A stretch of 64,000 bases of DNA from an uncultured Dysosmobacter sp. (GCF_947631165.1 NZ_CANRKH010000004.1:90140-154139); one strand, 5' to 3'; numbered from the stretch's first letter, positions 33,588 to 41,515 are shown. Numbers and translations: made by a program. Notes: generated by a model from the sequence alone, not told the origin.

Positions 33588-34139
33588 TTATTGAATGGTT
33601 CTTCCAAGCTCATAGGCTTGCTCAAGCTCGGGTTTTCCCGCAATGTCGCCTACATCCCCGTTGCCCCCAGCGAGAACGGCTCCCAGGTTGTTCCACTGCA
33701 AATGCTCCATCAGGTGGTTGAAGTAGAGCAGTACATCATCAAAACCATTTCCCTCAGCCGCCATCAAAAGGGCACATGCTCTGCCGTGTCCACGGAGCAG
33801 ATTGCCGTCGCCTTCCTCCAGGGCAAACAGGCGGTCAACCGCCGTTCTGATCTGACCGCTCATATTCCAATAATAAAGCGGTGTTGCCAGCACAATTACA
33901 TCGCAGTCCTTGACAGCAGGATAGATCTGCGACATATCATCCTTTTGGACACAGGGGCATGCCCGGCTGCTGTGGCCGCCAAAGCAGCCCTTACAGCCGT
34001 TGATATCCATGTTGTCAAGGAAAAATTCAGTCACTGTATTACCAGCGCTTTCCGCGCCCTCAGTGAATCTCTTTACCAATGCGGAAGTATTCCCGTTTCT
34101 GCGGGGACTTCCATTCAATATCACAATTTTCTTTGCCAT
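33588..34139 (-). CDS. Flavodoxin-like NAD(P)H-dependent reductase
   Basis: This 183-residue protein has the flavodoxin-like fold: KIVILNGSPRRNGNTSALVK (residues 4-23) is the FMN phosphate loop, CKGCFGGHSSRACPCVQKDD a Cys-rich segment, and VIVLATPLYYWNMSGQIRTA the isoalloxazine-binding region. Such enzymes reduce FMN, quinones or iron-sulfur targets. It follows a similar gene (34160-34705) by 20 bp on the same strand, and both diverge from an HxlR regulator, which suggests they form a redox-stress operon. Confidence 0.88.
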   Translation of the reverse strand: MAKKIVILNGSPRRNGNTSALVKRFTEGAESAGNTVTEFFLDNMDINGCKGCFGGHSSRACPCVQKDDMSQIYPAVKDCDVIVLATPLYYWNMSGQIRTAVDRLFALEEGDGNLLRGHGRACALLMAAEGNGFDDVLLYFNHLMEHLQWNNLGAVLAGGNGDVGDIAGKPELEQAYELGRTIQ

Positions 34140-34159
34140 ACTTGTAATCGTCCCTTCGC

Positions 34160-34705
34160 TTAAATCTTCTCTGCCAGCGCAGCGGCCTGTTTGCAGCCGT
34201 CCGTTTTTTCAATGTCTCCGGTGTTCAAAACGCCGGGAACCAGCACCTCGCCAACCATTTTCCATTTCATCAAAGCGGCGGAACGTTCGATTGGAATACG
34301 TACACCGTCCATAACAGACATATCATTTTCTTCACAGCAGGTGATCAGGGCACATTCCTTGCCTGCAATATCCTTACCTGCCACACAGAAAGAAAACAAT
34401 TTATCAATGACACCCTTGATCTGTGCCGGAATGGAATACCAGTAGACAGGTGTGGTAAAGACCACTGCATCCGCCTCCAAAATAGCAGGTGCAATGATAT
34501 TGAAATCGTCATCAAAAGAGCAGGCTTTTCCTGTCTTAAAGCAGGTTTCACAGGCATGGCAGCCGCCCACATTTTTCATGGCGGCATCAAACCGGGTCAC
34601 GGTATGGCCCTTTGCTTCTGCTGCTTTGATAAAAGCATCCGTCATGGCAAAACTGTTGCCGTTCTTACGGGGACTTCCGGTAATCACTACAATTTTCTTA
34701 CGCAT
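34160..34705 (-). CDS. Flavodoxin-like NAD(P)H-dependent reductase
   Basis: The 181-residue product starts MRKKIVVITGSPRKNGNSFA after GGAGGATATATTT. The FMN loop GSPRKNGNS (residues 10-18), the CHACETCFKTGKAC segment and the PVYWYSIPAQIKGVIDKLF region match the same family as the gene downstream. An upstream in-frame extension that would add 30 residues overlaps the promoter region and is rejected. First gene of a two-gene unit divergent from hxlR. Confidence 0.9.
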   Translation of the reverse strand: MRKKIVVITGSPRKNGNSFAMTDAFIKAAEAKGHTVTRFDAAMKNVGGCHACETCFKTGKACSFDDDFNIIAPAILEADAVVFTTPVYWYSIPAQIKGVIDKLFSFCVAGKDIAGKECALITCCEENDMSVMDGVRIPIERSAALMKWKMVGEVLVPGVLNTGDIEKTDGCKQAAALAEKI

Positions 34706-34783
34706 AAATATATCCTCCAATTCTGCGGGATTGACTTTTCCCGTTGCTGATATTATAATCATAGCAAGAATAATAGAAAAAAC

Positions 34784-34829
34784 AAGTACGCACATATAAG
34801 TATGGTACTTACATTGATGTTAAGTACTT
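34784..34829. promoter_or_regulatory. Candidate HxlR operator cluster
   Basis: The divergent region holds AAGTAC (34784-34789), GTACTT (34805-34810) and the palindrome AAGTACTT (34822-34829). The last is within 20 bp of the hxlR start, as expected for autoregulation. Confidence 0.55.
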
Positions 34830-34848
34830 ACCAAAAGGAGAGTGTAAA

Positions 34849-35187
34849 ATGAGTATCGCGTGCATTAAAGATGCAAAGCTGGAAGAAACCGGGTTCAATT
34901 ATACAATGTCTCTTATTCAGGGAAAGTATAAAATGTTCATCCTATATGCCTTGATGGGCTTTGAAATTGTCCGTTTTAATGAGTTGAAAAAGTATATAGG
35001 AACGATTTCTTATAAAACTTTAAGTGCCACACTGAAAGAATTAGAAGCAGACGGTCTTGTTCACCGTGAAGAATATCCGCAAATTCCTCCGAAAGTTGAA
35101 TACAGTCTAACAGAGCGCGGGAAGTCTCTGATACCAATACTGGACGAAATGTGTGAGTGGGGTGAAAAAAACCGGCTGGCAAAGTAA
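34849..35187 (+). CDS. HxlR-family transcriptional regulator
   Basis: This 112-residue winged-helix protein shows the HxlR pattern: GFNYTMSLIQGKYKMFILYA, then FNELKKYIGTISYKTLSATL, the recognition helix region, and YSLTERGKSLIPILDEMCEW. A Cys at residue 5 is placed as in the redox-sensing YodB type, where an N-terminal Cys reacts with quinones or disulfide stress. It diverges from two flavin reductase genes, which fits quinone-responsive control, but this is inference. AAAGGAGAGTG precedes the ATG. Confidence 0.9.
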   Translation: MSIACIKDAKLEETGFNYTMSLIQGKYKMFILYALMGFEIVRFNELKKYIGTISYKTLSATLKELEADGLVHREEYPQIPPKVEYSLTERGKSLIPILDEMCEWGEKNRLAK

Positions 35188-35382
35188 CTGCGGTGTATAC
35201 GAAGCAGCACAAACATGAAATGAAATAGTCGGTATCACGAATCTGTTCTTCGCCCCATGCGTATTCTCTCTGGTATTCTGAAATGATATAGTTTTTTCCA
35301 TATAAAAAACGCACGGCCGTATTGTCGGCAGAGATACGCCGCACACGCCGGCCACTGTTTGACTACTATTTGGGGAAAATGA

Positions 35383-35425
35383 GATATCCTGCGAGCCATT
35401 GCGTTGCAATGGCTCGCAGGATATC
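35383..35425. repeat. Perfect 20-bp inverted repeat with a 3-nt loop
   Basis: GATATCCTGCGAGCCATTGC and its exact complement are separated by GTT. It lies 75 bp before the distal attachment site, in a 312-bp stretch (35188-35499) with no gene. Such long perfect hairpins are unusual in this window. Confidence 0.75.
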
Positions 35426-35499
35426 GTAAAATTGGCTCAATTTGTACGAAACCAATAAAACGCCTGTGCCGCAATGCTTTCCCATTTGACGGTCTGATA

Positions 35500-35545
35500 A
35501 CTCCGACTCTGAAGGCCGCTGGTTCGAATCCAGTCGGGCGTACCA
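35500..35545 (+). repeat. Attachment site, distal copy (attR)
   Basis: Forty-six bases are identical to the 3' end of tRNA-Arg(CCG) at 21520-21565. The sequence before it does not complete a tRNA, so it is an att copy and not a second gene. Confidence 0.9.
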
Positions 35546-35980
35546 TGATAAGTTGACAAATTCTTCTCCGCAAAGTAGACCAGCAGATAAGCCAGGACAA
35601 CTGGACCGTTGAGGCCGACATGTGCGTACCCGCTAAAAAGTACTGGATACTGATATCGTTCTTTGTGACGGCATGTTTGATCTCCCCGACGCCGATTGCT
35701 TCTGTCAGCGCATTCTTTCTGCCTTCCAGTTCCATAAACATCTTTCAGAAAAAACGGCGCACCAACAGCAAACCTCTTTTTTGGGCACTCAGCCCTATGT
35801 GGTATACATCGGGGGTTTTCCGCCATTTTACCGGTGGTATTGAGGAAAATAAGCGCACCACGCTTTACTACAGATACACTGCGGATATAGCAGGACCCTG
35901 ACAACGGTCATGGCCGCCGGGATTTCCCGGCGGCCATGTTTTGTGGGTATCATTTTATGCGCATCACTGGGAAAGCCCGC
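35546..35980. other. Gene-poor stretch beyond the island
   Basis: No gene was supported. Open frames here translate the att copy or give product-like strings with no start site. This is presumably the ancestral sequence downstream of the tRNA. A hairpin lies at 35909-35938. Confidence 0.5.
35909..35943. terminator. Hairpin downstream of the deoR-type gene
   Basis: A 14-bp stem (CATGGCCGCCGGGA/TCCCGGCGGCCATG) with a 2-nt loop, followed by TTTTG on the plus strand. It lies 38 bp past the deoR-type stop. Confidence 0.6.
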
Positions 35981-36778
35981 TCAAGGAGCTTCCTCCTCAT
36001 CCCCTGGGGTGTGGACCGGCGCCAAGTACAGTTCAATGCCCAGCTGGCGGATCTTTTCCCGGTCCACATCTGAGAGGTTCTCATCCGTGACGAGCACATC
36101 GATATCGGTCAGGGGACAGACGATGGACAGGGCGTTGTTGCGGAATTTACTGCTGCTGCACACCAGGATCGTCCGGGAGGAATTACGTACAATTGTGCGG
36201 TGTAGATTGGCACCGTCCGGATTGTATTCAAGCACGCCCAGCCCCATGGAGATGCCGCCGCAGCCGATGATGGCCTTATCCACGCTGAACTGCTCCAGCA
36301 TCGCCTGGGCAAAAGTGCCGCTAAAAAAGAGCTCGTTGTAGTCCAGGTAGCCGCCCAAGGCATATAGCGTGTTGTCCGTGCCCACCAATTCATTGATGGC
36401 CGACAGGGAACTGGTCAAAATAGTCAGGCTGGACATGCCGCGGAGGTAATGGGCAGCGGCCAGCGTGGTGGAGCCGTTGCCCACAAACAGGCTTTCCCCC
36501 TCCTGTACCAGGGAGGCGGCCAGCTTGCCGATGGCCCGCAGTTCCTTGTGGATGGTGCTGCGGTACGCTTTCGGGGACTCCGTGGAAATGGCAGACGGGG
36601 AGACCAGGATTGCGCCCCCATGGATCCGGCGAACAAGGTTCTGGCTCTGCAAGGTGTCTACATCCCGCCGGGCCGTGAGATTGGAAATGTTGAAGCGGGC
36701 GGCGATATCAGAGATCTTGACGATATTATGCTCACGGAGCATTTCTAGGATGATAGCGTGACGCTCTTGCGATAACAT
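35981..36778 (-). CDS. DeoR/GlpR-family transcriptional regulator
   Basis: The 265-residue protein has the DeoR helix-turn-helix at residues 5-58 (MLSQERHAIILEMLREHNIV, ISDIAARFNISNLTARRDVD, RIHGGA) and the DeoR sensor domain with the sugar-phosphate-binding fold (EGESLFVGNGSTTLAAAHYL, VDKAIIGCGGISMGLGV). The effector is usually a phosphorylated sugar. It diverges from the TIM-barrel/TRAP operon, with a shared 380-bp control region that holds a palindrome over the operon -10 box, so it likely represses that operon. Confidence 0.93.
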   Translation of the reverse strand: MLSQERHAIILEMLREHNIVKISDIAARFNISNLTARRDVDTLQSQNLVRRIHGGAILVSPSAISTESPKAYRSTIHKELRAIGKLAASLVQEGESLFVGNGSTTLAAAHYLRGMSSLTILTSSLSAINELVGTDNTLYALGGYLDYNELFFSGTFAQAMLEQFSVDKAIIGCGGISMGLGVLEYNPDGANLHRTIVRNSSRTILVCSSSKFRNNALSIVCPLTDIDVLVTDENLSDVDREKIRQLGIELYLAPVHTPGDEEEAP

Positions 36779-36836
36779 GCGTGATTCCCCTTATATGATG
36801 TGATTTTAGCGGCCGGAGCCATAGAATTCCAAAGTT

Positions 36837-36864
36837 AGTATATCATATGTACACAAAAAAGCAA
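36837..36864 (-). promoter_or_regulatory. deoR-type gene promoter
   Basis: TTGCTT (36864-36859) and TATACT (36842-36837) are 16 bp apart on the minus strand. Confidence 0.6.
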
Positions 36865-36912
36865 GAAGAAATTATGCAAATGAACAAAAATGTTATTATA
36901 GTAGAAGTTTAG

Positions 36913-36952
36913 TTGACAGTTAAATCCAAATATGATATGTTATGTAACATAT
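36913..36952 (+). promoter_or_regulatory. TIM-barrel/TRAP operon promoter with operator palindrome
   Basis: TTGACA (36913-36918) and TATGTT (36936-36941) are 17 bp apart. The palindrome ATATGTTATGTAACATAT (36935-36952, 8-bp arms) covers the -10 box and the expected start of transcription, a classic repressor position. The DeoR protein encoded next door is the likely ligand. Confidence 0.7.
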
Positions 36953-37009
36953 TCCAGTGCAAAAAGAACTAAAACATTTATTAAAAGAACAAAATCGAAC
37001 AATCTAGGA

Positions 37010-37062
37010 ATGACTGTTCCAGCGTGCGCAAGCGGAGAGTCGCCGGCAGGATGGGAAGTCAT
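37010..37062 (+). promoter_or_regulatory. Structured 5' leader of the TIM-barrel/TRAP operon
   Basis: ATGAC..TTCC pairs with GGAA..GTCAT and encloses TGC/GCA and CGG/CCG pairings, about 65 nt after the predicted start of transcription. It matches no riboswitch that I recognise. Confidence 0.35.
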
Positions 37063-37158
37063 CATTGACCCACACTATTATGGTGAGACCGTGTTACCAC
37101 GGCATTAATTATGCAGTGTTGTCCTAAAAATAATATGGATACGAAAGGAGACTCAACG

Positions 37159-37983
37159 ATGTCTATTTCAGTCAGTACAATCATGTATGGACCATATCAT
37201 CTGGATGCCGTGTGGCCTTTATTGGAGACGGAGGGGAGCGGTCAGATTGGAATTGAAGTTTTTCCCTATTACCACCTTACGTACTTTGAACAGGTACTGA
37301 AGCAAAATGTTCAACGATTAAAAGGCTGTCCTATTTCGGTACACTGTCCATATTTTTCAACAGATCCCTGCTTTTCACCTGGGACCATGGAATACAACCT
37401 CAATATGGACTATTACAAAAAAGCGTTTGCGTGCGCTCAACTGTTGAATGCGAAATACATGGTACACCATTTCTATAACTTTCATTTTGCAGTCGAAGAG
37501 CGGGAAAAAAAGCAAGATATTGCGATGGAAAATCTTGTCCGCTTTAAGGCCCTCGCAAAGGAATACGGTGTGGCGCTTGCACTGGAAAATACAGAAATCA
37601 CACGAAATCCAGCGGAAAATATGTTCACGCAGGAGGAATTTATCCGCATTGTTCTGGAACAGACAGGCTGCAAAGCACTGATTGATATTGGCCATGCTAA
37701 TTGTGCGGGATGGGACCTTCTCGAGTTAATCCGGACTCTGAAGGACCAGATTGTTGGTTATCACGTGCATAATAATGATGGTTTCCACGATTCCCACAGG
37801 CGCATTCTGGACGGGACCCTCGATATAAAGCAATTTCTGCGGAGCGCCCGCCAATATACCCCAGATGCCGATTACACAATTGAATATGTGGCGGATTTTA
37901 ATTCAGTTGAGAGTGTCTGCAAAGACATCGCATTCTTGAAAAAAGGAGGTCTGGCTGAGGTTGCACACATCTGCCAGGTATAA
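37159..37983 (+). CDS. Sugar phosphate isomerase/epimerase-like TIM-barrel protein
   Basis: This 274-residue protein starts MSISVSTIMYGPYHLDAVWP after AAAGGAGACTCAACG. It shares the barrel motifs of the island protein at 26629-27405: ALALENTEI (Glu), CKALIDIGHANCAGWDLLEL (Asp, His), GYHVHNNDGFHDSHR (His) and YTIEYVADF (Glu). The two are homologous along most of their length although one lies in the island and the other outside. It is the first gene of the DeoR-linked TRAP operon, so it probably acts on the compound brought in by DctPQM. Confidence 0.88.
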   Translation: MSISVSTIMYGPYHLDAVWPLLETEGSGQIGIEVFPYYHLTYFEQVLKQNVQRLKGCPISVHCPYFSTDPCFSPGTMEYNLNMDYYKKAFACAQLLNAKYMVHHFYNFHFAVEEREKKQDIAMENLVRFKALAKEYGVALALENTEITRNPAENMFTQEEFIRIVLEQTGCKALIDIGHANCAGWDLLELIRTLKDQIVGYHVHNNDGFHDSHRRILDGTLDIKQFLRSARQYTPDADYTIEYVADFNSVESVCKDIAFLKKGGLAEVAHICQV

Positions 37984-38233
37984 TGCCGATGATTCCGGCG
38001 GCATTTATACCAACGTTCTCGCTCTTGTAGGTGCCGGACAGCGACATCTGCGCGCATTTATTTCGCATGGCTCTTTCTTCGGCTATGGTTAGTTGTTGCT
38101 TGTGATTCTATTATACCGCTAAACCGGAGAATGGTCAGTTGATTCCACACCCTGGGTCCCTTGTTTACAAACGCTTTTCGGGCTTCAGAATTGGTGCGGA
38201 AAAATTATGTAAAGGATTTAAGGAGGAAAAGAA
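37984..38233. other. Spacer before dctP with a weak hairpin
   Basis: Nothing coding was seen. AATGCCG/CGGCATT followed by TTT (37982-38008) could be a partial terminator that lowers read-through from the isomerase gene into dctP. Confidence 0.4.
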
Positions 38234-39289
38234 ATGAAAGTGAAAAAGATCTTAGCGCTCGTTCTTGTCATGCTCATGGCAGTATCTATGGCCGCCTGCG
38301 GCGGAAATACCACCGGTTCCACCACGCAGCCTGACAGCGCAAACGGTAACACCTCAAAGGATTCCGGCAATGCGGAATTCATCCTCAAGGTCGGCCATTC
38401 TATCCAGGAAGAAACCCCCACGCATCAGGCACTGCTGTCTTTTGAGAAAGAAGTTGAAGAGAAGAGCGGCGGCCGGATCGATGTACAGATCTATGCCAAC
38501 GGCGCACTCGGGACAGAGCGGGCAATGACGGAGGCTGTTCAGATGGGTACACTGGAGGTAACACTTCCCAGCTCCGCCATTGTTGCGACCTTTGACCCCA
38601 TGCTTGACGTTTTGTCCCTGCCATTCCTGTTCCCCGATGCAGAGACCGCTCGCTCCGCTTTGAGCGGTGATTTTGGTGATTTGCTCACGGTCAATCTGGA
38701 GAGCATCGGTTTGGTGAGTCTGGGCTGGCTGGAAAATGGCGTGCGGTATATTAGCAACAACAAGCACCCCATCAATACTCTGGATGATATGAAGGGGATA
38801 AAGATCCGCACTATTGAGAATGAGATCCAGATGAACTTCTTCAGTGCTTGGGGCGCTTCCCCAAATCCGATGGCCTACAGCGAGCTCTTTACAGCTTTGC
38901 AGCAGGGTGTCGTTGATGCCCAGGAAAACTCCATCTTCCTAATCAAGAGTTCCCGTTTTGAAGAGGTCACCGATTATCTGTTGCTGACTCCCCACTGGTA
39001 TTGCACACTGCCGGTTATTATGAACAAAGCATTCTTCGACAGTCTGCCGGAGGACCTACAAACTATTGTGAAGGATGCCATGACCGCTTGCAGCGAGCTT
39101 CAATATGAGCTGTGTGATGCGGCAAATGAGGAAGCGTTGGCCTATTTGATGGAACATATGGAAACAAATGAACTTACGGAGGAAAACCTGCAGAAATTTA
39201 TTGACGCATGTGCCCCAGTCTATGAGGATGCCCGTGAGCAGTTTGGCGATGAAGTGATCGATATGGCGCTGTCCTTCCAGAGTAAATAA
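38234..39289 (+). CDS. dctP: TRAP transporter solute-binding lipoprotein, DctP family
   Basis: This 351-residue lipoprotein has a lipobox (MAAC near residue 22), a Thr/Ser/Asn-rich linker and the DctP fold: ILKVGHSIQEETPTHQALLS, GGRIDVQIYANGALGTERAM, then GLVSLGWLENGVRYISNNKH and IRTIENEIQMNFFSAWGASP, where the conserved Arg (KIRT) binds the ligand carboxyl group. AAGGAGGAAAAGAA precedes the ATG. With DctQ and DctM it imports a small organic acid using a sodium gradient. Confidence 0.95.
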   Translation: MKVKKILALVLVMLMAVSMAACGGNTTGSTTQPDSANGNTSKDSGNAEFILKVGHSIQEETPTHQALLSFEKEVEEKSGGRIDVQIYANGALGTERAMTEAVQMGTLEVTLPSSAIVATFDPMLDVLSLPFLFPDAETARSALSGDFGDLLTVNLESIGLVSLGWLENGVRYISNNKHPINTLDDMKGIKIRTIENEIQMNFFSAWGASPNPMAYSELFTALQQGVVDAQENSIFLIKSSRFEEVTDYLLLTPHWYCTLPVIMNKAFFDSLPEDLQTIVKDAMTACSELQYELCDAANEEALAYLMEHMETNELTEENLQKFIDACAPVYEDAREQFGDEVIDMALSFQSK

Positions 39290-39329
39290 CGGGTGTACTC
39301 TAAAATAGCATGATATAAAAGTTGCTGGA

Positions 39330-39360
39330 CAGGGGCCTGGAGAATGCCTCCAGGCCCCTG
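39330..39360 (+). repeat. 13-bp hairpin between dctP and dctQ
   Basis: CAGGGGCCTGGAG/CTCCAGGCCCCTG with a 5-nt loop and no T run. Such hairpins often protect the 3' end of the binding-protein message so that it is made in excess over the membrane subunits. Confidence 0.7.
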
Positions 39361-39386
39361 CCGTTTGAAGGGAAAGGAATTCTCAA

Positions 39387-39884
39387 ATGTGGAAGAAACT
39401 GATAAAGTACTGCGACCAGTTCGAGGAAACCGTTTTGGCGATCGCCTATATCGTCATGTTGGTAATTTTGGCGGTGCAGGTGTTTTCCCGGTATGTGCTT
39501 CTGCATTCCTTCCGCTGGGCCGAAGAGCTTGCCCGATATATGTTTATCTGGGAAATTTGGCTGGGCGCCAGCTACGCCGTAAAGGAAAACCGCCATATCC
39601 GCATTGATATTCTTATAAACAAGATGCCCAAAAAAGTCAGGCAAATCTACGAGATTTTCATAGCCCTTGTCAACATCGTATTTTGCGGCTTCCTGTTCTA
39701 CAAGGGGAGCGCTGTCGTAGCAATGATCTCAATGCGCGGACAGATATCCGGCGCGTTGCACCTGCCCATGCAGTTTGTGTATCTGAGCGTTCCTGTCTGC
39801 TGCTCACTCATCATCCTGCGGTCCATCATCTATATCATAAAGGTGGCCAAGGGCGAGACTATTTGTATTAAAGAGGAGGTATGA
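39387..39884 (+). CDS. dctQ: TRAP transporter small permease, DctQ family
   Basis: This 165-residue protein has four membrane helices and the DctQ motifs: MLVILAVQVFSRYVLLHSFR followed by WAEELARYMFIWEIWLGASY in the first half and the second helix pair LPMQFVYLSVPVCCSLIILR. It stops 3 bp before the dctM start, so the two are coupled. Confidence 0.94.
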   Translation: MWKKLIKYCDQFEETVLAIAYIVMLVILAVQVFSRYVLLHSFRWAEELARYMFIWEIWLGASYAVKENRHIRIDILINKMPKKVRQIYEIFIALVNIVFCGFLFYKGSAVVAMISMRGQISGALHLPMQFVYLSVPVCCSLIILRSIIYIIKVAKGETICIKEEV

Positions 39885-39887
39885 TCC

Positions 39888-41180
39888 ATGGCGATGGCAT
39901 TTTTGTTTATCGTTCTGTTTATCGGGATTTTCGCCGGTGTTCCCATTGCATTCTGTCTTGGCGGAGCCTCCATTATCACGATGGCCCTCTTCAGCAATGT
40001 CGATACGATCGTTTCCGCTCAGTTGGCGGTCACCGGCTTGGATAGCTTTGCGCTGCTGGCGGTTCCGTTTTTTACCCTGGCAGGGGATCTGATGTCCTCC
40101 GGCGGTATTTCCAGGCGTATCGTGAGTCTGGCCAAATGTTTTGTCCGGAAAGCAGCGGGAAGCTTGGCTATGATTACCGTAGGAGCCTGCGCTTTCTTTG
40201 CGGCGCTCAGCGGCTCCGGCCCGGCCACCGTTTCCGCCATTGGCACGATGATGATCCCAGAGATGGTCAAGGAAAAGTACGATAAGACCTGGGCCACGGC
40301 GATCACCTGCTGTGGAGGAGTGATTGGCCCCATCATCCCCCCGTCTATTCCCATGGTCCTGTACGGTGTGATCGCCAACTGCTCGATCGGTGAGATGTTC
40401 GTTGCCGGCATAGTCCCCGGCCTTCTGATTGCCGCTGCGCTGTGTGTATACAGCTACTTCAGCTGCAAAAAGTCTGGCTTTGGTGCCGATGCTGAAGTTG
40501 CACATGAGGACGACAAGGGACTATGGGCGACCTTCAAGGATTCGTTTGCCGCAATCCTGACCCCGCTGATCATTCTCGGTGGTATCTATTCCGGTGTCTT
40601 CACGCCAACAGAGGCGGCGATCGTCGCGTGCATTTGGGCAATTTTTGCTGGTGTGTTCATCTATAAAGAGTTGACTCTCAAAACATTTTTCGAAGCGACC
40701 AAAAGAGCTGCACTGACAACCAGTACTGGCTTGATCTGCATTGCCTGTGCGACCAGCTTTGGCTATATGCTCACCACTATGCAGATGCCTGCTAAATTCG
40801 CGTCATTCCTTCTAAGCGTTACAGATAACAAATATGTAATCATCCTGCTGATTCTCGGGTTCCTGCTGGTAATCGGATGCTTTATTGATAATGTGACTTC
40901 CGTAACGATCCTGGCCCCCATCCTGATCCCGATCGTGACACGTTTGGGCTACAGTCTGACCCATTTCGGCGTGTTTATGACCATCGCCCTGGCGATCGGT
41001 TTCGTAACGCCCCCTTATGGTGCTAATCTCTTTGTAGCGTCCGGTATCACGGGGATATCTGTGGCACAGATTTCAAAAAAGCTGGTGCCCATGATCGGCG
41101 TTCTGGTGATTTGCCTGTTGCTTGTTACTTTTATTGAACCGATTTCCATGTGGTTGCCAAGCGTTGCATACGGCAAATAA
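39888..41180 (+). CDS. dctM: TRAP transporter large permease, DctM family
   Basis: The 430-residue membrane protein has about 12 hydrophobic segments and DctM features: GVPIAFCLGGASIITMALFS, LLAVPFFTLAGDLMSSGGIS, GSGPATVSAIGTMMIPEM, VIGPIIPPSIPMVLYGVIAN and FVTPPYGANLFVASGITGI. DctM forms the transport channel of TRAP systems. AGAGGAGGTATGATCC precedes the ATG. The ligand class (often C4 acids, sugar acids or keto acids) is unknown here. Confidence 0.95.
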   Translation: MAMAFLFIVLFIGIFAGVPIAFCLGGASIITMALFSNVDTIVSAQLAVTGLDSFALLAVPFFTLAGDLMSSGGISRRIVSLAKCFVRKAAGSLAMITVGACAFFAALSGSGPATVSAIGTMMIPEMVKEKYDKTWATAITCCGGVIGPIIPPSIPMVLYGVIANCSIGEMFVAGIVPGLLIAAALCVYSYFSCKKSGFGADAEVAHEDDKGLWATFKDSFAAILTPLIILGGIYSGVFTPTEAAIVACIWAIFAGVFIYKELTLKTFFEATKRAALTTSTGLICIACATSFGYMLTTMQMPAKFASFLLSVTDNKYVIILLILGFLLVIGCFIDNVTSVTILAPILIPIVTRLGYSLTHFGVFMTIALAIGFVTPPYGANLFVASGITGISVAQISKKLVPMIGVLVICLLLVTFIEPISMWLPSVAYGK

Positions 41181-41217
41181 TTTTTCATAACGCCCGGTTG
41201 ACATTACAGGTGCGCTG

Positions 41218-41515
41218 CCCCAGTGCGGAATGACGCTAGACAAGGACGCAGGTCTGGTCCACCATGTGCATGTGGAAGTGACAGGTGCGAATACTCTAAT
41301 CGCTCCCAGGCACAGAGCAAGCAGTGGGAGCATGAGAAGTCACCGGTACGCGCCAAGGTGGAGCACATATTTGCTGTGGTCAAGCGATTATTTCACTTTT
41401 GAAAAACGCAATACCGAGGGCCGAAGAAGCAAAGAGAAAAGTTGAATATGACGTTTGCTTTAGCTTTAGCAAATCTGTATCTGGCAAACAAGCGCTGCTT
41501 GCCAGCCTGATTAGG
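41218..41515 (+). pseudogene. IS5-family transposase remnant
   Basis: Two blocks in different frames remain. GMTLDKDAGLVHHVHVEVTG (from about 41227) resembles the DxxxGL.H.V catalytic region. KQWEHEKSPVRAKVEHIFAV, then VKRLFHF, a TGA, and KTQYRGPKKQREKLNMTFAL to the stop near 41515 match the C-terminal E-block. About half the gene between the blocks has been lost. No terminal repeats were found. Confidence 0.75.

Larger units (their letters stand above)
21520..35545. mobile_element. Genomic island integrated in tRNA-Arg(CCG)
   Basis: About 14 kb is bounded by an exact 46-bp direct repeat of the tRNA 3' half. The tRNA-proximal end carries a decayed tyrosine integrase pointing toward the tRNA (22477-22974), a broken Fic gene and phage tail remnants. 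The interior carries metabolic cargo: a sulfatase/TctABC operon with a LacI regulator, and two reductases with an HxlR regulator. An IS630 remnant separates the two cargo blocks. With the integrase dead the island is probably fixed. Seen: repeats and gene content. Inferred: single integration event followed by decay. Confidence 0.85.

Noticed and set aside
35500..35545. A second tRNA-Arg gene
   Set aside because: Only the 3' half is present; the 5' half and acceptor partner are missing, so it is an attachment copy.
35235..35904. Minus-strand frames around the distal att site, one with VRPTGFEPAAFRVG
   Set aside because: These come from the tRNA-derived att copy and its surroundings; there is no supported start and no family match.
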